Source of the DNA: an uncultured Verrucomicrobia subdivision 3 bacterium
Lineage (GTDB): Bacteria > Verrucomicrobiota > Verrucomicrobiia > Limisphaerales > UBA11358
Assembly (NCBI GenBank): GCA_903861445.1
Contig: CAIOUK010000129.1
Span: forward strand, 1 to 8,377
Reading direction: 5' to 3'
DNA: 8,377 nucleotides
Part shown: in pieces, positions 5,495 through 8,377 of the stretch
Layout: each line of letters starts with the position of its first letter
Numbering within the stretch: the stretch's first letter is position 1
The notes under the pieces: model-generated
What the model saw: the letters and a program-made list of their open reading frames with translations, nothing else
Told to the model about the DNA's origin: nothing
Databases searched by the model: none
Position numbers and translations under genes: made by a program

Positions 5495-8377
5495 ATGAAG
5501 TCATTCACGGACATTTTTATCCGCCGGCCCGTGCTGGCGGTTGCGGTGAACCTCATCATCCTGTTCGCCGGCTTGCAGGCCATCCGCACGCTGGTGGTGC
5601 GGCAATATCCGCGCAGCGAAAACGCGACCATCACCGTGACCACCGCCTACGTCGGCGCGAGCGCGGAACTCGTGCGCGGCTTCGTCACGCAGCCGCTCGA
5701 ACGCGCCATTGCGGCGGCGGACGGCATTGATTACCTCGAATCCAGCAGCGCGCTCGGCGTCTCCAAAATCACCGCACGGTTGAAGTTGAATTACGACGCA
5801 AAGAAGGCGCTGGCCGAAGTCAACGCCAAGATCAACGAAGTGCGCAATGATCTGCCGCCGGAAGCGGAAATTCCGACGATGGACGTAAAGATGGCCGATT
5901 CGCCTTTCGCGGCGGCCTACTTGAGTTTTTCGTCCGAGATTCTCCAGCCAAACCAGATCACGGATTATCTCGTCCGCATCATCCAGCCGCGTCTCGCGGC
6001 ATTGGACGGCGTGCAAAAAATCGAGCTGCTCGGCGGGCGCGTGTTCGCGATGCGCGTGTGGCTCAAGCCCGACCGGCTCGCGGCTTACAACATCAGCCCG
6101 AACCAAATCCGGCAGGCGCTGACGGCGAACAACTTTCTTGCCGCCGTCGGCCAGACGAAAGGTTCGCTCATCCAGGTCAACCTGACGGCCAACACGGACC
6201 TGCGTTCCGTGGATGAATTCAAACAGCTCGTCGTGAAGGAAAACGGCGGCCAGCTCGTGCGTTTGAGCGATGTGGCGGATGTCGTGCTCGGCGCGGAAGA
6301 TTACGACAGCGATGTGCGTTTCAGCGGCGAGCACGCGGTGTTCGCCGGCGTCTGGGTGCTGCCGAACGCCAATTCCCTCGACGTTATCAAGCGCGTGCGC
6401 ACGGAGATGGCCGCGATTCAAAGGGAGTTGCCGCAGGGCTTGCACGGACGCATCGCCTATGACGCGACGAAATACATCGAAGACTCGATCCATGAAGTGT
6501 TGAAGACGCTGACGGAAACGCTGCTCATCGTGAGCGTGGTGATTTTCCTTTTCCTTGGTTCGTTCCGCTCGGTGCTGATTCCGCTGGCGGCGATTCCGCT
6601 GTCGCTCATCGGCGGCGTGTTTTTGATGCAGAGCTTCGGCTTCTCGCTGAACCTCCTCACGCTGCTGGCCATCGTGCTGTCCGTCGGGCTCGTGGTGGAC
6701 GACGCCATCGTGGTCGTCGAAAACGTGGAGCGCCATGTGCGCGAAGGGCGGACGCCGTTTGACGCCGCGATTTTGGGCGCGCGCGAATTGGTCGGCCCGA
6801 TCATCGCCATGACCATCACGCTGGCGACGGTTTATATTCCCATCGCGTTCCAAGGCGGCTTGACCGGTTCGCTGTTCCGGGAATTTGCGCTGACGCTGGC
6901 CGGCGCGGTATTCATTTCCGGCGTGGTCGCGCTGACGTTGTCGCCGGTCATGTCGTCGCGGCTGCTGAGCCACGACCGCGAGGAACGCGGTTTGCCGGGG
7001 CGCATCAACCGCGACTTCGAGCGGCTGAAGAAATTTTACGGCCGCATCGTGGACGCCACGCTGGCGCGGCGCTCAATGGTCTATGTCGTGTGGATCGGCC
7101 TGAGTTTGCTGATGATTCCGATGTTCCGCATGGTGTGGAACGGCAAGGAACTCGCGCCGGTCGAAGACCAAAGCGTCGTGTTCGGCATTCTGGACGGCCC
7201 GGCGGATGCGAGCATCGAAGCCTCGTCCTTTTACGCCGACGAAGTTTTTCAGATTTTCACCAACGTGCCGGAATACGACCACGCGTTTCAACTCACCTTC
7301 GCCAACAACGGTTTCGGCGGCATCGTGACCAAGCCCTGGGGCGAACGCAAACGCACCACGGCGCAGATCCAGCCGGTGGTGCAGGGCGCGGTCAACGTCG
7401 TGCCCGGCATCCGCATGTTCATGGTCACGCCGCCCGCGCTGCCCGGCGGCGGCCAGTTCCCGGTGGAATTCGTCATCTCCTCGACGGCCGAACCGCAGGC
7501 GCTGTTGCCCTTCGCGCAGGCCATCGCGCAGAAGGCCGCGACGAACGGGATGTTCGCCTTTCCGCCCATCATTGACACCAAGATTGACCAGCCGGAAGTG
7601 GAACTCGTGATTGACCGCGACAAGGTCGCCGCGCTCGGTCTCAACCTAGCCACCGTCGGCTCCGACCTCTCGGCGCTCGTCGGCGGCAACTACGTCAACC
7701 GCTTCAGCCTCGCCGGCCGCAGCTACAAGGTCATCCCGCAATTGAACCGCCTTTCCCGCCTGAACCCCGAGCAGTTGGAAAATAATTATGTCACCGGGCC
7801 GAACGGCAAACTGATTCCCGTCAGCACCTTCGCGCATCTGGAAAAGCGGACCACGCCGCGCGCGCTGAACCGCTTCCAGCAGTTGAACTCCATCAAACTC
7901 AGTGGCGTCGCCATGGTGCCGCTGGACACCGCGCTGAAATTTCTGGAGGACGAATGTGCCCGGACGCTGCCCGCCGGCTCCCGCGTGGATTACACCGGCG
8001 AATCGCGCCAGTTGCGGACGGAAGGCAACAAATTTTTGCCCGCGCTCATCCTGTCGCTCGCGCTGATTTTTCTCGTGCTGGCCGCGCAATTCAACAGCTT
8101 CCGCGACCCGTTCATCATTCTGCTCGGCTCCGTGCCGCTGGCGATTTTCGGCGCGCTCATTTTCTGTTTCCTGAAAATTCCCAGCCCCGCCGTGCCGTTC
8201 TGGACCAACGGCTGGACCACCACGTTGAACATCTACGCGCAAGTCGGCCTCGTGACGCTCGTCGGCCTCGTGTCGAAAAACGGCATTCACATCGTGCAAT
8301 TCGCCAACGAACTGCAGCGGCAGGGACGCACGAAAATCGAGGCCATCCGCGAGGCCTCCTTGCTGCGGTTGCGCCCG
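5495..8377 (+). CDS. RND-family multidrug-type efflux pump, HAE1/AcrB-like (3' end cut by window edge)
   Basis: Inner-membrane proton-driven exporter of the resistance-nodulation-division superfamily. The 961 codons present are open to the right edge; relatives have about 1,030-1,050 residues, so roughly 70-90 (TM11-12) are missing. The N-terminus MKSFTDIFIRRPVLAVAVNLIIL is typical. TM1 (about 12-30) is followed by the first porter/docking loop (to ~330), TM2-4 (338-412), TM5-6 (435-485), TM7 (528-545), the second periplasmic loop (550-845), TM8 (847-867), TM9 (872-893) and TM10 (915-937). The proton-relay aspartates are present in TM4 as GLVVDDAIVVVENV (D402, D403, equivalent to AcrB D407/D408). 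The TM10 lysine is present in GLVSKNGIHIVQFA (K928, equivalent to AcrB K940). An extra Trp/Pro/Thr-rich segment sits between TM9 and TM10. Only CCC separates this ATG from the adaptor stop and no Shine-Dalgarno is visible, so translation is probably coupled. Drug or lipid-type export is likely; the heavy-metal subfamily is less likely given the AcrB-like TM4 motif. Confidence 0.95.
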   Translation, partial: MKSFTDIFIRRPVLAVAVNLIILFAGLQAIRTLVVRQYPRSENATITVTTAYVGASAELVRGFVTQPLERAIAAADGIDYLESSSALGVSKITARLKLNYDAKKALAEVNAKINEVRNDLPPEAEIPTMDVKMADSPFAAAYLSFSSEILQPNQITDYLVRIIQPRLAALDGVQKIELLGGRVFAMRVWLKPDRLAAYNISPNQIRQALTANNFLAAVGQTKGSLIQVNLTANTDLRSVDEFKQLVVKENGGQLVRLSDVADVVLGAEDYDSDVRFSGEHAVFAGVWVLPNANSLDVIKRVRTEMAAIQRELPQGLHGRIAYDATKYIEDSIHEVLKTLTETLLIVSVVIFLFLGSFRSVLIPLAAIPLSLIGGVFLMQSFGFSLNLLTLLAIVLSVGLVVDDAIVVVENVERHVREGRTPFDAAILGARELVGPIIAMTITLATVYIPIAFQGGLTGSLFREFALTLAGAVFISGVVALTLSPVMSSRLLSHDREERGLPGRINRDFERLKKFYGRIVDATLARRSMVYVVWIGLSLLMIPMFRMVWNGKELAPVEDQSVVFGILDGPADASIEASSFYADEVFQIFTNVPEYDHAFQLTFANNGFGGIVTKPWGERKRTTAQIQPVVQGAVNVVPGIRMFMVTPPALPGGGQFPVEFVISSTAEPQALLPFAQAIAQKAATNGMFAFPPIIDTKIDQPEVELVIDRDKVAALGLNLATVGSDLSALVGGNYVNRFSLAGRSYKVIPQLNRLSRLNPEQLENNYVTGPNGKLIPVSTFAHLEKRTTPRALNRFQQLNSIKLSGVAMVPLDTALKFLEDECARTLPAGSRVDYTGESRQLRTEGNKFLPALILSLALIFLVLAAQFNSFRDPFIILLGSVPLAIFGALIFCFLKIPSPAVPFWTNGWTTTLNIYAQVGLVTLVGLVSKNGIHIVQFANELQRQGRTKIEAIREASLLRLRP

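Noticed and set aside
5501..6973. 490-codon open frame on the minus strand opposite the RND pump
   Set aside because: It lies wholly inside the pump gene, and its Arg/His/Asp/Gln-rich composition is typical of a shadow frame. The pump frame is open for 961 codons with conserved D402/D403 and K928.

Overview
The window is ordinary bacterial chromosome: GC-rich, almost fully coding, with no RNA genes, insertion sequences, CRISPR arrays or prophage genes visible. My impression from the ribosomal proteins, the strong C/G wobble preference and the scarcity of Shine-Dalgarno sequences is a Gram-negative-type bacterium, possibly Verrucomicrobiota (Pedosphaera-like). That placement is inference and was not tested by any search. 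The two-membrane envelope is supported directly by the RND pump and its periplasmic adaptor.

Left part (1-808, minus strand): the conserved ribosomal pair rplM-rpsI (L13, then S9). rpsI runs off the left edge and lacks only its last ~10 codons. A plausible rplM promoter and a good ribosome binding site lie in the 119-base divergent gap. Facing away from it is a gene for an unrecognised secreted or multi-pass membrane protein (928-2097), followed by an APC-superfamily amino acid permease (2171-3670).

Right part (3697-8377, plus strand): a self-contained drug-efflux-type operon. It starts with a TetR-family repressor whose promoter region holds a perfect 18-bp inverted repeat ending one base before the start codon. 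It continues with a periplasmic adaptor (membrane fusion protein, 19 bases downstream) and an HAE1-type RND inner-membrane pump (3 bases downstream of the adaptor). The pump is open to the right edge and about 70-90 residues short of the usual length. No outer-membrane TolC-like channel is inside the window; it may lie just downstream or elsewhere.

The likely logic is that the TetR protein represses its own operon by binding the palindrome over the promoter. A ligand releases it, and adaptor plus pump are then made together. The points most worth a second look are the operator/near-leaderless arrangement of the tetR gene, the unknown membrane protein, the recurrent CCC-ATG-AA start context without Shine-Dalgarno, and an extra segment between TM9 and TM10 of the pump. 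I do not see a convincing wholly new system here.
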